Source: Actinomadura hibisca NBRC 15177 (GTDB lineage Bacteria; Actinomycetota; Actinomycetes; Streptosporangiales; Streptosporangiaceae). From it: a DNA stretch of 64,000 nucleotides. The notes beneath the pieces are model-generated. The model saw only the letters and a list, made by a program, of their open reading frames with translations, searched no databases and was not told where the DNA came from. Each line of letters starts with the position of its first letter. Position 1 is the stretch's first letter. Below, piece after piece: positions 16,482-24,454 of this stretch. The translations under genes and the position numbers were made by a program. The stretch spans positions 248,001 through 312,000 of the forward strand of contig NZ_BCRO01000012.1 of the NCBI RefSeq assembly GCF_001552635.1, in the 5' to 3' direction.

Positions 16482-16802
16482 ATGAGCCATCACCACCAGC
16501 AGCCGAACGATCCCACGGTCAACGCCCTGGTCCAGGCCATCAACGACGGTGACCGGCCCGGCTTCTACGACCTGCTGGCCCCCGACGCCGTGCTGACCGA
16601 CGACGGCATCGAGCGCGACGTCAAGGACTGGGTCGACAAGGAGATCTTCAACGTCGGCGGGCGCTTCGACATCCAGCGCACCGAGCCCGACGGCTCGATG
16701 CTGGTGCGGTTCACCAACGGCCGGTGGGGCGAGATGGACACCCGCTGGCGCTTCATCACCCGCGACGGCAAGGTGGACCGGATCGAGACCGGCCAGGCAT
16801 GA
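16482..16802 (+). CDS. NTF2/SnoaL-like small protein
   Basis: The 106-residue protein has the SnoaL/NTF2 pattern: a helical start (NDPTVNALVQAINDGDRPGF, then YDLLAPDAVLTDDGIERDVK) followed by beta strands (GSMLVRFTN, TRWRFITRDGKVDRIETGQ). The fold makes a small pocket used by isomerases, cyclases and binding proteins. It follows the P450 by 69 bp on the same strand and could share its transcript. No catalytic role can be assigned. Confidence 0.78.
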   Translation: MSHHHQQPNDPTVNALVQAINDGDRPGFYDLLAPDAVLTDDGIERDVKDWVDKEIFNVGGRFDIQRTEPDGSMLVRFTNGRWGEMDTRWRFITRDGKVDRIETGQA

Positions 16803-16889
16803 CGCGCCCGCCGACCGCGCGCGTCGGGACCGTTCCCAGACCGGGGCCCAAGGCCTGTCTCAAAGCCCTCAGCGACCTCAGCCGTCGCG

Positions 16890-17009
16890 CGAGTGCCTAA
16901 CTGTCCTGGCGGGGCGAAGCCGAAGGCGAGCCCCGCCAGGACAGATCGCGAAGCGATGTGGCACTCGCCCAGGCATGGTCAGGGGGCGAGCCGCTAGGCG
17001 AGCCCCCTG
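16890..17009. repeat. Structured intergenic element: branched stem plus second hairpin
   Basis: CGAGTGCC (16890-16897) pairs with GGCACTCG (16960-16967). Inside are a 15-bp perfect stem (16901-16915 with 16930-16944, 14-nt loop) and ATCGC-GAA-GCGAT (16945-16957). A further 8-bp stem CAGGGGGC/GCCCCCTG (16980-17009) also has a 14-nt loop. Both 14-nt loops hold GCC...GGC and end in GGCGA. It lies between convergent genes (stops 16802 and 17021). It may serve as a bidirectional terminator, or be a REP-like mobile repeat. Confidence 0.6.
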
Positions 17010-17020
17010 GGCCGGGACTT

Positions 17021-17866
17021 TTAAACACTGTCGTGGTCCATGTCCGCGAAGCCGGTTCGCCAGGAGGCCACCTGCGGCTTCCAGCCCAGCTCCTTAGCCC
17101 GCGCGTTGGACACCGCCCGGCCCGTCGCGGCCGCGTGCCGCGCCGTGCCCGGCGCCGGCGCGCCCAGCGCCGCGCTGTAGACCGGCAACCACTCCGCGCT
17201 GGTCGCGGGCTCGTCGTCCACGACGTTGACCGGGCCGGACGGCCACTCCAGCGCCGCCAGCGCGGCGGCCGCCGCGTCGCCCACGTGCACGAACGACGTC
17301 CACGCCGGGGTCAGCGCGAGGTTCCCGGCCCGCACCCGCTCGGCGATCGCGCCGTCCGGGGCGTACCAGGTGCCCGGCCCGTACAGCGCGCCGTAGCGCA
17401 GTACCACGCCGCGCGGCATGCCGGCCACGGCCTCCTCCAGCGCCGCGACGCCGTCGTACGGCGGCAGCGCCGGGTCCAGCGGGTCGGTCTCCACCGCCGG
17501 GGTCGCGCCCGGCCGGTACAACCACGCGATGCTCTGCGCGATCATCGTCTCGACGCCCGCCGCCCTGGCCGCCTCGACCAGGTTGCGCGTGCCCTCGACG
17601 CGCAACTTCGAGTTGGCGGCGAAGTCCTCGGCGCTCAGGTCGGTGAGCTGGTGGACGATCACGTCCGGGCGGGCGTCGGCGACGGCCGCGGTGACCGCCG
17701 CGGCGTCCAGCGCGTCCACCACGACGGGCTCGGCGCCCAGCGCGGCCAGGTCGGCGGCGCGCTCGGTCCGGCGGGTGGTCCCGACGACCTGGTGGCCCGC
17801 CTCGGCGAACAACGGGATCAGCTGACGGCCCACGACGCCGGTCGCTCCGGCAAGAAAGATCTTCAA
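17021..17866 (-). CDS. NAD-dependent epimerase/dehydratase-family protein
   Basis: The 281-residue extended short-chain dehydrogenase opens with MKIFLAGATGVVGRQLIPLF, the GxxGxxG NAD(P)-binding loop. It continues with DVIVHQLTDL, AQSIAWLYRPG, GVVLRYGALYGPGTWY and TSFVHVGDAAAAALAALEWP. The usual YxxxK catalytic pair is not evident: the corresponding PPYDGVAALEEAV has Ala instead of Lys, so it may bind nucleotide without normal epimerase chemistry. Relatives are widespread in actinobacteria as stand-alone genes. Function unknown. Confidence 0.82.
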   Translation of the reverse strand: MKIFLAGATGVVGRQLIPLFAEAGHQVVGTTRRTERAADLAALGAEPVVVDALDAAAVTAAVADARPDVIVHQLTDLSAEDFAANSKLRVEGTRNLVEAARAAGVETMIAQSIAWLYRPGATPAVETDPLDPALPPYDGVAALEEAVAGMPRGVVLRYGALYGPGTWYAPDGAIAERVRAGNLALTPAWTSFVHVGDAAAAALAALEWPSGPVNVVDDEPATSAEWLPVYSAALGAPAPGTARHAAATGRAVSNARAKELGWKPQVASWRTGFADMDHDSV

Positions 17867-17991
17867 GGGGGAACCTCCACGACTTACACGTCATTGTGGT
17901 CGTCTCACGGCAGCATAGTCCCGTATCGGCCCACGTTTCCCTGCTCCGCCGCCCGGTGCGGGCGGTGGATCGGCGCGCCGGGCGCAAACGA

Positions 17992-19386
17992 TCAAGCGGT
18001 CCGGCGTGTCGTGGGCAGCCGCGCCTCCAGCAGCGCGCCACCGCCGGGCGCCGCGCCCGCCGCGAGGGTGCCGCCGTGCGCTTCGACCAGGTCACGGGCG
18101 ATGGGGAGGCCGAGTCCGGCGCCCCCGTCGTCGCGGCCGCGCGCGGCGTCCAGCCGCACGAACCGCTCGAAGATCCTTTCACGGTCGGCGGGCGGGACGC
18201 CCGGACCGTCGTCGGTGACGCGTATCACGGCCGTTCCGCCGCTTTCGGACAGTTCCACGCGCACGTAACGGTCGGCGTGCCGGACGGCGTTGTCCAGGAG
18301 GTTGCCCAGCACGCGCGCGAGCTGCCCGCGCGAGCCCGCCACCTGAGGCGACGCCTCGACCACCGCCGCCACGCCGGGCCGCCGCCCGGCCTCCTCGCGC
18401 ACGAGGTCGGCCAGATCGACCGGGCGCGGCTCGGCGGGACGGTCCCCGGCGTCCAGGCGGGCGAGCAGGAGCAGGTCGGCGGCCAGGTGCTGGAGGCGGA
18501 CGACCTCGGCGGCGAGGCCGTCCACGTCCAGCAGTTCCGGGTGCGCCTGCGCGACCTCCAGCTCGGTGCGCAACGACGCGATGGGGCTGCGCAGCTCGTG
18601 CGAGGCGTCGGCGACGAAGTCGCGCTGCCGCGCCACCGAGCGCTCCAGCGCCGCGAGCGTGGTGTTGGTGGTGGCCGCGAGCGCCGCGACCTCGTCCTTC
18701 GAGCGGGGGACGGGCACGCGCCGGGCCAGGTCCCCGGCCGCGGTGATCTCCGCCAGCTCCGCGCGGATCGCCGCCACCGGGCGCAGCGCGCGGCGCGTCA
18801 CCAGCCAGGTGACGGCGGCGACCACCAGCAGCAGCAGGGGGAGGCCGACCAGCATCGTGCGGGTGACGGTGCCGACCGCCTCGCGCTGAGCGTCCAGCGG
18901 GGCCCCGGCGTAGACGGTCAGGGTCTCGCCCGAGGGCGCGGTCACCTCCAGGGCGGCGAAGCGCTGGCCGGTGGTGTCGCCGTCCACGTCGGCGGTGCCG
19001 GTGGACATGCGGACCTTCGAGGAGACCTGGCCGGGACGGGTCTCGTCGTCGTCATCGTCGTCCCCGTTGTCGGCGGGCTCGGCGGGGGGACGCGCGACGC
19101 CGTCCAGGGAACGCAGGTCGGAACCGGCCGCGCGGACGCGTCCGGCGGCGTCCACGACCTGCACCGGGTGGTCCTCGGCGTCCGGCAGGTCGAGCCGGTC
19201 GTAGGGCGTGCCGGACGCGATCCGGCTCGCGACCTCGCGCGCGGTGACCTCGGCCTGCAATCCGGCGCGGCCGGTCAGCCCGGCGCGCAGCAGCAGCACG
19301 ACCGCGACCCCGGCCGCGACCAGCGCGGCGGCGACCACCGCCGTGGCCGCCAGCGTGGTGCGCGCCCGCACCGACCCCGGGCCCAC
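17992..19386 (-). CDS. Two-component sensor histidine kinase
   Basis: I place the start at the GTG at 19386, one base after the regulator's stop; an ATG at 19413 would overlap the regulator by 26 bp. An N-terminal helix (TTLAATAVVAAALVAAGVAV) and a second (TMLVGLPLLLLVVAAVTWLV) flank a sensor loop with a DDDDDDE acidic run. HAMP, HisKA (FVADASHELRSPIASLRTEL) and ATPase (NLLDNAVRHA, GAGLGLPIARDLVEAHGG) follow. It pairs with the upstream OmpR-type regulator. The divergent PepSY protein is the likely target. The signal is unknown. Confidence 0.93.
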   Translation of the reverse strand: MGPGSVRARTTLAATAVVAAALVAAGVAVVLLLRAGLTGRAGLQAEVTAREVASRIASGTPYDRLDLPDAEDHPVQVVDAAGRVRAAGSDLRSLDGVARPPAEPADNGDDDDDDETRPGQVSSKVRMSTGTADVDGDTTGQRFAALEVTAPSGETLTVYAGAPLDAQREAVGTVTRTMLVGLPLLLLVVAAVTWLVTRRALRPVAAIRAELAEITAAGDLARRVPVPRSKDEVAALAATTNTTLAALERSVARQRDFVADASHELRSPIASLRTELEVAQAHPELLDVDGLAAEVVRLQHLAADLLLLARLDAGDRPAEPRPVDLADLVREEAGRRPGVAAVVEASPQVAGSRGQLARVLGNLLDNAVRHADRYVRVELSESGGTAVIRVTDDGPGVPPADRERIFERFVRLDAARGRDDGGAGLGLPIARDLVEAHGGTLAAGAAPGGGALLEARLPTTRRTA

Positions 19387-19387
19387 C

Positions 19388-20071
19388 TCAGCCGCCCCCG
19401 CCGTCGGCCGCAAGCCGGTAGCCCGCGCCCCGCACCGTGCTGATCGAGCGGCGGCCGAACGGGGCGTCCAGCTTGCGGCGCAGCGCGCTCACGTAGACCT
19501 CGACGATGTTGGGGTCGCCGTCGTAGGCCATGTCCCACACGTGCTCGATGATCTGCGTCTTCGACACCACCAGCCCGGCGTTCACCGCCAGGTGCTCCAG
19601 CACGGCGAACTCCTTGCTGGTCAGCTCGACCTCCACCCCGCCGCGCCGCACGCGCCGCGCGGCCGGATCGACGGTCAGGTCGCCCAGCACGATCGCGGGG
19701 ACGCCGCCCCGGGTACTGCGGCGCAGCAGCGCGCGCACGCGCGCGAGCAGCACCATGTACGAGAACGGCTTGGTGATGTAGTCGTCCGCGCCGGTGTCCA
19801 GCCCCTCGGCCTCGTCGTGGTCGCCGTCCTTGGCGGTGAGCATCAGCACGGGGGTGTCGTCACCGGCGGCGCGCAGCTCGGCGCAGACGCGGTAGCCGTT
19901 GAGGCCCGGCAACATGATGTCGAGGATGATCAGGTCGTACTCGTTCTCGAAGGCGCGGTCCAGGCCGGTGGCGCCGTCGTGCGCCACGTCCACCGCGAAG
20001 CCCTCGGCGGCCAGCCCCTTGGCCAGGGACGCCGCGAGCCTGCGCTCGTCCTCCACGATCAGCAGCCGCAT
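19388..20071 (-). CDS. OmpR/PhoB-family response regulator
   Basis: The product has 227 residues. The receiver domain (MRLLIVEDERRLAASLAKGL) has the phospho-acceptor Asp51 in LIILDIMLPGLNGY and Lys in YITKPFSYM. The C-terminal winged helix is ELTSKEFAVLEHLAVNAGLV with VEVYVSALRRKLDAPFG. It is directly followed by its kinase. Three CTTCAG repeats spaced 10 and 11 bp lie between it and the divergent PepSY gene, the spacing expected for tandem OmpR-type binding on one DNA face. Confidence 0.95.
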   Translation of the reverse strand: MRLLIVEDERRLAASLAKGLAAEGFAVDVAHDGATGLDRAFENEYDLIILDIMLPGLNGYRVCAELRAAGDDTPVLMLTAKDGDHDEAEGLDTGADDYITKPFSYMVLLARVRALLRRSTRGGVPAIVLGDLTVDPAARRVRRGGVEVELTSKEFAVLEHLAVNAGLVVSKTQIIEHVWDMAYDGDPNIVEVYVSALRRKLDAPFGRRSISTVRGAGYRLAADGGGG

Positions 20072-20105
20072 GCCGTCCAGGCTGCCAGAACGAACCTGAA
20101 GCCGC

Positions 20106-20132
20106 CTTCAGGGAGCTTCAGCTCCGCTTCAG
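20106..20132. promoter_or_regulatory. CTTCAG direct repeats, probable response-regulator box
   Basis: CTTCAG occurs at 20106, 20116 and 20127. CCTGAAG just upstream completes a CCTGAAG-CCG-CCTTCAGG partial palindrome. Helical-turn spacing and location between the regulator and the PepSY gene fit binding by the OmpR-type regulator to control both directions. Confidence 0.65.
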
Positions 20133-20186
20133 GACGGCCGGGGAGGCTGGAGCCGTCCGAGACCGGAACCGAGGAGGGACCTTCCG

Positions 20187-20774
20187 ATGAGATCAGTGCT
20201 GACCGGCCGCCGCCTGGCCGTGACCTTGGCCGTGGGGGCCGTGCTGGCCGCCGGCGGGGCCGCCACCGCGTACGCGGCGCAGGACGGCGAGGGCGCGGAC
20301 CGCCCGCCCACCGTCAAGATCACCGCGGAGGCGGCGGCGGACGCGGCGCTGAAGGCGTCGCCGGGCCGGATCGGTGAACTGGACCTGGACGACGACGAGG
20401 GTAAGGCCGCGTGGAGCGCCGACGTGCTGGCGGCCGACGGGTCCCGGCACGAGGTGCGCATCGACGCCGACAGCGGCAAGGTGCTGGGCTCGGCCAAGGA
20501 CGACGCCGAAGCCGACGGCGATGACGAGGACGGCGACGACTCGCCCGCCCAGGCCAAGGCGCTGAACGATGCCAAGGTGACGGCGGCGCAGGCGGCGACG
20601 TCCGCGCTCAAGACCGCCCCGGGCGTCGTGACGTCGGTGGACTTCACCAGCGCGAACGGCCAACCGGCCTGGTCGGTGGAGGTCGTCGGCAAGGACGGCG
20701 GCGAGCGCGACCTGACCCTGGCCGCGACGGACGGCCGGGTGCTGGGCAACGTGCTCGACCGGGACGACGACTGA
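20187..20774 (+). CDS. Secreted PepSY-domain protein
   Basis: The product has 195 residues with a signal peptide (MRSVLTGRRLAVTLAVGAVL, cleavage after about AYAAQ). Two PepSY-like modules follow: ITAEAAADAALKASPGRIGE then VRIDADSGKVLGSAKDD, and VTAAQAATSALKTAPGVVTS then GRVLGNVLD. An acidic linker (DDAEADGDDEDGDDS) joins them. PepSY domains bind or inhibit peptidases at the cell surface. The gene is divergent from a two-component system with CTTCAG repeats between, a common arrangement in which the PepSY protein is the output or a feedback element. An excellent terminator follows. Confidence 0.87.
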   Translation: MRSVLTGRRLAVTLAVGAVLAAGGAATAYAAQDGEGADRPPTVKITAEAAADAALKASPGRIGELDLDDDEGKAAWSADVLAADGSRHEVRIDADSGKVLGSAKDDAEADGDDEDGDDSPAQAKALNDAKVTAAQAATSALKTAPGVVTSVDFTSANGQPAWSVEVVGKDGGERDLTLAATDGRVLGNVLDRDDD

Positions 20775-20786
20775 TCGAAGCCACGA

Positions 20787-20821
20787 GATCGCCCGGCCAT
20801 CAGGCCGGGCGATCTTTTTTT
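20787..20821 (+). terminator. Rho-independent terminator after the PepSY gene
   Basis: Perfect 12-bp stem (GATCGCCCGGCC / GGCCGGGCGATC), 4-nt loop ATCA, then seven T (20815-20821). It also isolates the downstream ABC-F promoter from read-through. Confidence 0.95.
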
Positions 20822-20831
20822 GGATTGCCCC

Positions 20832-20860
20832 TTGACGAGACGAAACGTCTCGTCTAACTT
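20832..20860 (+). promoter_or_regulatory. ABC-F gene promoter with embedded dyad operator
   Basis: TTGACG (20832-20837), a 17-bp spacer and TAACTT (20855-20860) form a good vegetative promoter. The spacer and -35 edge are covered by ACGAGACG-AAA-CGTCTCGT (20835-20853), a perfect 8-bp inverted repeat, so a repressor binding it would block polymerase. No regulator gene is adjacent; the repressor must be encoded elsewhere. Confidence 0.75.
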
Positions 20861-20867
20861 ATGGGAC

Positions 20868-20882
20868 ATGTCCTTCCTGTGA
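20868..20882 (+). CDS. Leaderless mini-ORF MSFL upstream of the ABC-F gene
   Basis: ATG TCC TTC CTG TGA lies 7 nt after the -10 box, so transcription would begin at or next to its A (20868) and the mini-ORF would be translated leaderless. ABC-F resistance genes are often controlled by ribosomes stalling on very short upstream ORFs. About 77 nt separate it from the ABC-F start. A second overlapping frame (ATG at 20861) would begin before the predicted transcript start, so it is less likely. Confidence 0.55.
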   Translation: MSFL

Positions 20883-20959
20883 TCCCGCCGCGCCGAGTGC
20901 GCCGCAGCCGCTAGTACGACCCCGATCGGCCCTCGCGCCGGGAACAGGAGCAGCCTTTT

Positions 20960-22627
20960 ATGCGCACCCCGCCATCCCAACTCGCCCTCGCCGGAGTGAC
21001 CCGCCGCTACGGCGACCGCCTCGTCCTGGACCGCGTCTCCCTCACCGTCAAGCCCGGCGAGAAGGTCGGCGTCATCGGTGAGAACGGCTCGGGCAAATCC
21101 ACCCTGCTGCGCCTGATCGCCGGTCAGGAGCAGCCCGACAACGGCGACGTCACCGTGCAGGCACCGGGCGGCATCGGCCACCTGGCGCAGACGCTGGACC
21201 TCCCGGCGAACGCGACCGTGGCCCAGGCGATCGATCTGGCCCTCGCCGACCTGCGCGCCCTGGAAGCACGCCTGCACCAGGCCGAGGCCGCCCTGGCGGA
21301 ACCGGCCGACGAGGCCGCCCTCCAGGCGCGGCTGGCCGGGTACGACGCGCTGCTGACGGAGTTCGAGACGCGCGGCGGCTACACCGTGGACGTGCGCGTG
21401 GACGCCGCGCTGCACGGCCTGGGGCTGCCCGCCCTCGCCCGGGACCGGGAGATCGGAACCCTGTCCGGCGGCGAGTCCTCGCGGCTCATGCTGGCCGCGA
21501 CCCTGGCCGGAGCGCCCGAACTGCTCCTGCTGGACGAGCCCACCAACGATCTCGACGACGCCGCCGTGGCCTGGCTGGAGGACCACCTGCGGCGGCACCG
21601 CGGCACCGTCGTCGTGATCACCCACGACCGCGCGTTCCTGGACCGCGTCATCACGACCATCCTGGAGGTGGACCATGTGACCCGCGGCGTCCGCCGCTAC
21701 GGCGACGGCTACGCCGGATACCTCGCCGCGAAGGAGGCCGAGCGCGCCGACCAGCTGCGGCGGCACGAGGAGTGGGCCGCCGAGGTGGCCCGGCACGCCG
21801 GGCTCGCCGAGACCGGCGGCCGGTGGCTGGCGTCGATCTCCCGCAAGGGGCCGGCCGCGTTCAGCGGCGCGGGCGCGCACCGGGCGCGGTCGTCCTCGAC
21901 GGGCACCGCCAACCGGGTGCGCAACGCCAACGAGCGGTTGCGGCAGCTCCACGCCGCTCCCGTCGCCGCCCCGCCCGACCCGCTGCGCTTCACTCCGGAC
22001 GCGCTGGCGGACGACCGGGCGGACGGCGGCGAGGGGCCGGTCGCCGAGCTGCTGGGCGTCCAGGTGGGGGACCGGCTGGATCTCCCGCTGTTCCGCCTCG
22101 AACGCGGCGAGCGGCTGCTCATCACCGGCCCGAACGGGGCGGGCAAGAGCACGCTGCTGCGCGTCCTGTCGGGCGAGCTGCGGCCGGACGCGGGGCGGGT
22201 CAGCCTGCCTGGCAGGGTCGGCCTGCTGCGGCAGGACGGCATGCCGGGACGCGCGGACCAGACCGTCCTCGCGGCCTTCGCGGCCGGTCGTCCGGGCCCG
22301 CCCGACGACCACGCGGACGAGCTGCTCGCGCTCGGCCTGTTCGAGCACGGCGACCTGCACCGCCGCGTCGGAGCGTTGTCGATCGGGCAGCGCCGACGGC
22401 TGGAACTGGCGCGGCTGGTGTCCCGTCCGGTGGACCTGCTCCTGCTGGACGAGCCCACCAACCACCTGTCGCCGACGCTGGTGGACGAGCTGGAGGAGGC
22501 GCTCGCCGCCTTCACCGGCACGCTCGTCCTGGTCACCCACGACCGGCTGATGCGCCACCGCTTCACCGGCTCCCACCTGGAGCTGCGCGGCGGCCGGATC
22601 ACCGAGCTGGCGTGCCAGGCGTCATAA
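20960..22627 (+). CDS. ABC-F ATPase, ribosome-protection / antibiotic-resistance type
   Basis: The 555-residue protein has two ABC cassettes and no membrane segments. Cassette 1 has GENGSGKST, LSGGESSRLMLA and LLLLDEPTND; cassette 2 has GPNGAGKST, LSIGQRRRLELA and LLLLDEPTNH. The linker between them (about 240-310) has charged helices. ABC-F proteins bind the ribosomal E-site and displace antibiotics or rescue stalled ribosomes. The closest named styles are actinobacterial TlrC/OleB/LmrC-like proteins. Promoter, operator and mini-ORF suggest induction by a ribosome-targeting drug. The drug specificity is not predictable. Confidence 0.9.
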   Translation: MRTPPSQLALAGVTRRYGDRLVLDRVSLTVKPGEKVGVIGENGSGKSTLLRLIAGQEQPDNGDVTVQAPGGIGHLAQTLDLPANATVAQAIDLALADLRALEARLHQAEAALAEPADEAALQARLAGYDALLTEFETRGGYTVDVRVDAALHGLGLPALARDREIGTLSGGESSRLMLAATLAGAPELLLLDEPTNDLDDAAVAWLEDHLRRHRGTVVVITHDRAFLDRVITTILEVDHVTRGVRRYGDGYAGYLAAKEAERADQLRRHEEWAAEVARHAGLAETGGRWLASISRKGPAAFSGAGAHRARSSSTGTANRVRNANERLRQLHAAPVAAPPDPLRFTPDALADDRADGGEGPVAELLGVQVGDRLDLPLFRLERGERLLITGPNGAGKSTLLRVLSGELRPDAGRVSLPGRVGLLRQDGMPGRADQTVLAAFAAGRPGPPDDHADELLALGLFEHGDLHRRVGALSIGQRRRLELARLVSRPVDLLLLDEPTNHLSPTLVDELEEALAAFTGTLVLVTHDRLMRHRFTGSHLELRGGRITELACQAS

Positions 22628-22635
22628 CCCCCGAG

Positions 22636-22668
22636 GGGGCCGGTCCCGTCCACGACGGGACCGGCCCC
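22636..22668. terminator. Hairpin between convergent ABC-F and ZIP genes
   Basis: A perfect 15-bp stem (22636-22650 with 22654-22668) with a 3-nt loop fills the gap between the two stop codons. No clear T-run; a bidirectional terminator by position. Confidence 0.8.
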
Positions 22669-23409
22669 TCAGCTCATCGAGAGGGCGAACGCGGTGAGGA
22701 AGCCCGCCACCGTGATCAGCCCCGTCCACAACCGGGCCTTCTCGAACGCCTCGGGGATCATCGTGTCCGCCACCATCGTGAGGATCGCGCCGCCCGCCAG
22801 CGCCGTGATCCCGGCCTGTACGCGCGCGGGCGCGTCGCCCAGCGCCCCGTAGCCCAGCATCGCCGCCGCCGCGCTCACCAGCGCGATGCCGCCCCACAAC
22901 CCGAACACATACCCCTTGCTCCGGCCCGCCTGCCGCATCCCCGACGCGCTCGACAGGCCCTCCGGCACGTTGCTGATGAAGATCGCCGCGACCGTCGTGG
23001 TGCTGACCGCGCCGCCGCCCAGCAGGCTGATCCCGATCACGATCGACTCGGGCACGCCGTCCAGCAGCGCGCCCAGCGCGATCGCGCCGCCCGAGCCCGA
23101 CTGCTCCTCCTCCGACGGCTGTTGCCCGCCCGAGCGCTTACGGTGCTGCGCGCCGCGCCGCGCGAGCACGGCGTTGGCCCCGGTGTAGACGGCCGCGCCG
23201 CCCGCCGCGCCCAGCGCCGTCGCGGCGAGGCCGCCCTGTTCATGCGCCTCGGCGAACAGCTCGAACGCCACCGCCGACAACAACACCCCGCTGCCGAACG
23301 CCATCACGCCCGCGACCACCTCGGCGCGCACCTTCACCAGGTAGCCGACCAGCGCTCCCAGCACGAGCGCCGATCCGGCCAGCAGCCCCCACAGGCCCGC
23401 CTGAAGCAT
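22669..23409 (-). CDS. ZIP-family divalent metal transporter
   Basis: The product has 246 residues and about seven or eight hydrophobic helices. The paired ZIP metal-binding motifs are ALGALLDGVPESIVIGISLL and AAIFISNVPEGLSSASGMRQ, where the conserved His positions of typical ZIP proteins are replaced by Asp/Asn-Pro-Glu. Between them is a His-poor, charged loop (RRGAQHRKRSGGQQPSEEEQ). ZIP proteins import zinc, iron or manganese, or act as exporters in some actinobacteria. No metal-dependent regulator is adjacent. Confidence 0.85.
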   Translation of the reverse strand: MLQAGLWGLLAGSALVLGALVGYLVKVRAEVVAGVMAFGSGVLLSAVAFELFAEAHEQGGLAATALGAAGGAAVYTGANAVLARRGAQHRKRSGGQQPSEEEQSGSGGAIALGALLDGVPESIVIGISLLGGGAVSTTTVAAIFISNVPEGLSSASGMRQAGRSKGYVFGLWGGIALVSAAAAMLGYGALGDAPARVQAGITALAGGAILTMVADTMIPEAFEKARLWTGLITVAGFLTAFALSMS

Positions 23410-23482
23410 CGATCCGCGCTCCTCGTCTTCGAATCCCGCTGACCGCTACCCGCCCCGACCAGCGGAAAACCCGAAAAGACGA

Positions 23483-24364
23483 TCATTCGGACAGGGCGCG
23501 CGCGAACGCGTCCAGCCGGGCGGTCGCATTGCCGGGCGGCCAGACCAGCGTCAGCGCCGAGTCGGGCAACCCGGCGACCGGGATCGCGGCGAGGTCCTGG
23601 CGACGGTGGTAGCGGGCCGTCGCCGCGCACAACAACATCCCGCCGCGGTTGACGGCGGCCATCGTCAGCCCCTCCTGGAGCGTGGCGACCTCTGGCCCGC
23701 GCGGGATCGGACGGCCCCGCGGCGTGGCGGCGGGGGCCTGCGCGTCCCGCCAGTAGCGCGGCGCGGGCCCGGTGACCCCGATCAGCGCGCATCCGGCCAG
23801 CTCCTCGGCCGTGATCGACTCCCGGCCCGCGAGCGGGTGGCGGCTGGAGACCACCAGCGTCTGCGGCTCGACGGAGAAGACCGGGCCGCTCGTCAGCCCC
23901 GCCTCCCGCACCGGCGTCAGGACGATCGCCGCGTCCAGCTCCCCGCGCAGCACACCGCCGAACGGGTCGGACAGCGGCAGTTCGACCGCCTCCACCACGC
24001 ATCCCTGGTGCTTCTCCTGGAACGAGGTGACCAGCGCCAACAATCGTTCGTTCAGCGTGCCCGCGAACCCGATGCGCAGCACGCCCGTCACCCCGCGCGC
24101 GTCCTCGCGCGCCCGCGCGAAGGCGTCGTGCAGCGAGTCGTAGGCGGGCCGCAGATCTGCCAGGAAACGTTCGCCGAGCGGGGTCAGCCGGACGCGACGG
24201 CTCGTGCGCTCCACCAGACGTCCCCCGACGCGGTTCTCCAGCGCGCGCAGAAGCTGGCTGATCCGCCCCTGCGAGACGTACAGGCGGTCGGCGGTACGGC
24301 CGAAGTGCAGTTCCTGGCTGAGCGTCAGGAAACACTCCAGCTCCCGCAGGTCCAGACCGGTCAC
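23483..24364 (-). CDS. LysR-family transcriptional regulator
   Basis: The 293-residue product starts at a GTG preceded by GGAGGA; an upstream ATG (24379) has no ribosome site. The N-terminal helix-turn-helix (LDLRELECFLTLSQELHFGR, then TADRLYVSQGRISQLLRALE) is typical. It is followed by a LysR effector domain (VLRIGFAG, LDAAIVLTPV, GLTMAAVNRGGMLL). LysR proteins activate or repress divergent genes in response to a small molecule. Here the divergent partner is an MFS exporter 90 bp away, its likely target. Confidence 0.9.
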   Translation of the reverse strand: MTGLDLRELECFLTLSQELHFGRTADRLYVSQGRISQLLRALENRVGGRLVERTSRRVRLTPLGERFLADLRPAYDSLHDAFARAREDARGVTGVLRIGFAGTLNERLLALVTSFQEKHQGCVVEAVELPLSDPFGGVLRGELDAAIVLTPVREAGLTSGPVFSVEPQTLVVSSRHPLAGRESITAEELAGCALIGVTGPAPRYWRDAQAPAATPRGRPIPRGPEVATLQEGLTMAAVNRGGMLLCAATARYHRRQDLAAIPVAGLPDSALTLVWPPGNATARLDAFARALSE

Positions 24365-24454
24365 GAGTCCTCCGCGCATCGATGAGCCTGGCTAATCCAA
24401 GGATGCGACCTTCGCCGTTGTTCCGGCACCGGGCCCGCCCGGAGGCTGGGAAGC

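Noticed and set aside
15042..16802. P450 plus NTF2-fold gene as the start of a secondary-metabolite cluster
   Set aside because: No synthase, thioesterase, tailoring or self-resistance genes lie near, and the next genes are an epimerase and a two-component system.
20861..20914. A longer upstream frame (starting ATG at 20861, about 17 codons) as the ABC-F leader peptide
   Set aside because: Its ATG starts directly after the -10 box, before any plausible transcript start, whereas the ATG at 20868 fits the expected start.
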